Source: Oscillospiraceae bacterium (lineage in GTDB: Bacteria > Bacillota > Clostridia > Oscillospirales > Ruminococcaceae). Taken from it: a stretch of 11,663 nucleotides of DNA. Shown piece by piece: positions 11,503-11,663 of this stretch. The DNA lies in assembly GCA_014796735.1 (NCBI GenBank), contig JAAVIG010000067.1:1-11663 (forward strand). Direction: 5' to 3'. The translations under genes were made by a program, and so were the position numbers. Each line of letters begins with the position of its first letter. The first letter of the stretch is position 1. The notes under the pieces were generated by a model that did not search any database, was not told the DNA's origin, and was given only the letters and a program-made list of their open reading frames with translations.

Positions 11503-11663
11503 ATGAAAAAAGTAAAAATCGCCAAATACACCAAAGAAAAAAACAAGGAAGCATGGCGAGTCTACCGCGAAGAAAACAGAAAAAGAAAATACAACATACC
11601 AAGCAATATGACATATATAGTAAAGGAAGCGTGGCGCAGCTCAAAGCCGCTGTTCGTCGCTAC
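11503..11663 (+). CDS. Start of a third ABC exporter half-transporter (partial)
   Basis: An open frame begins with ATG at 11503, 12 bp after the second ABC gene, behind AGGGGT, and runs off the window after 53 codons. The visible product is very basic at first (MKKVKIAKYTKEKNKE) and then reads IPSNMTYIVKEAWRSSKPLF. That resembles residues 22-43 of half-transporter 1 (LPSNLKYLTKFINEFDRSYLP), just before its first membrane helix. The likeliest reading is another exporter of the same family in the same operon. Only the N-terminus supports this. Confidence 0.7.
   Translation, partial: MKKVKIAKYTKEKNKEAWRVYREENRKRKYNIPSNMTYIVKEAWRSSKPLFVA

Overview
The window looks like a chromosomal stretch of a gut-type clostridium (Bacillota, class Clostridia). 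The evidence is AT-rich intergenic DNA, strong AGGAG-type ribosome binding sites, near-consensus sigma-A promoters, an AgrC/AgrA-like two-component pair, a MerR regulator and tandem ABC exporter genes. The genus cannot be fixed from the sequence alone. No tRNA, rRNA, CRISPR array, transposase or phage gene was seen.

Layout, left to right: an 18-bp perfect inverted repeat (43-92); small toxin/antisense-RNA module 1 (about 106-426, toxin on +); a minus-strand regulatory cluster made of a LytTR response regulator (2943-3659), a MerR protein fused to a degenerate beta-lactamase-fold domain (1190-2851) and a short GHKL histidine kinase (441-1175); module 2 (3702-4055, toxin on -); a minus-strand operon of a P-type cation ATPase (4540-6945) followed by RNase HI (4068-4520); module 3 (7132-7484, toxin on -); a 235-bp regulatory region with a scrap of a fourth module; and a plus-strand operon of two complete ABC exporter half-transporters (7720-9582, 9595-11490) plus the start of a third (11503 to the window edge).

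The most striking content is the set of three modules, one between each pair of neighbouring transcription units. Each has two convergent promoters with TATAAT -10 boxes. Five of the six promoters are TTGACA-17-TATAAT; the toxin promoter of module 1 is altered. Each module also has a 33-34 residue hydrophobic peptide gene with a basic tail, a shared bidirectional terminator, and a predicted antisense RNA of about 84 nt. This matches the plan of a type I toxin-antitoxin locus of the Fst / holin-like toxin kind. The two RNAs of a module begin with nearly the same sequence in the same sense, so the DNA ends are inverted repeats. The antisense RNA carries an ACUCCC element that can pair with the toxin Shine-Dalgarno sequence, copying an element in the toxin's own leader. 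The terminator loop differs among modules and could set cognate specificity.

The regulatory genes may work together. The LytTR regulator is a candidate controller of the ABC operon, whose upstream region has a LytTR-box-like direct repeat. The MerR protein has lost the catalytic Ser and Lys of its beta-lactamase-like domain and probably acts as a ligand-sensing transcription factor on its own 19-bp-spacer promoter, which would also drive the kinase. These links are inferred from position and sequence motifs.
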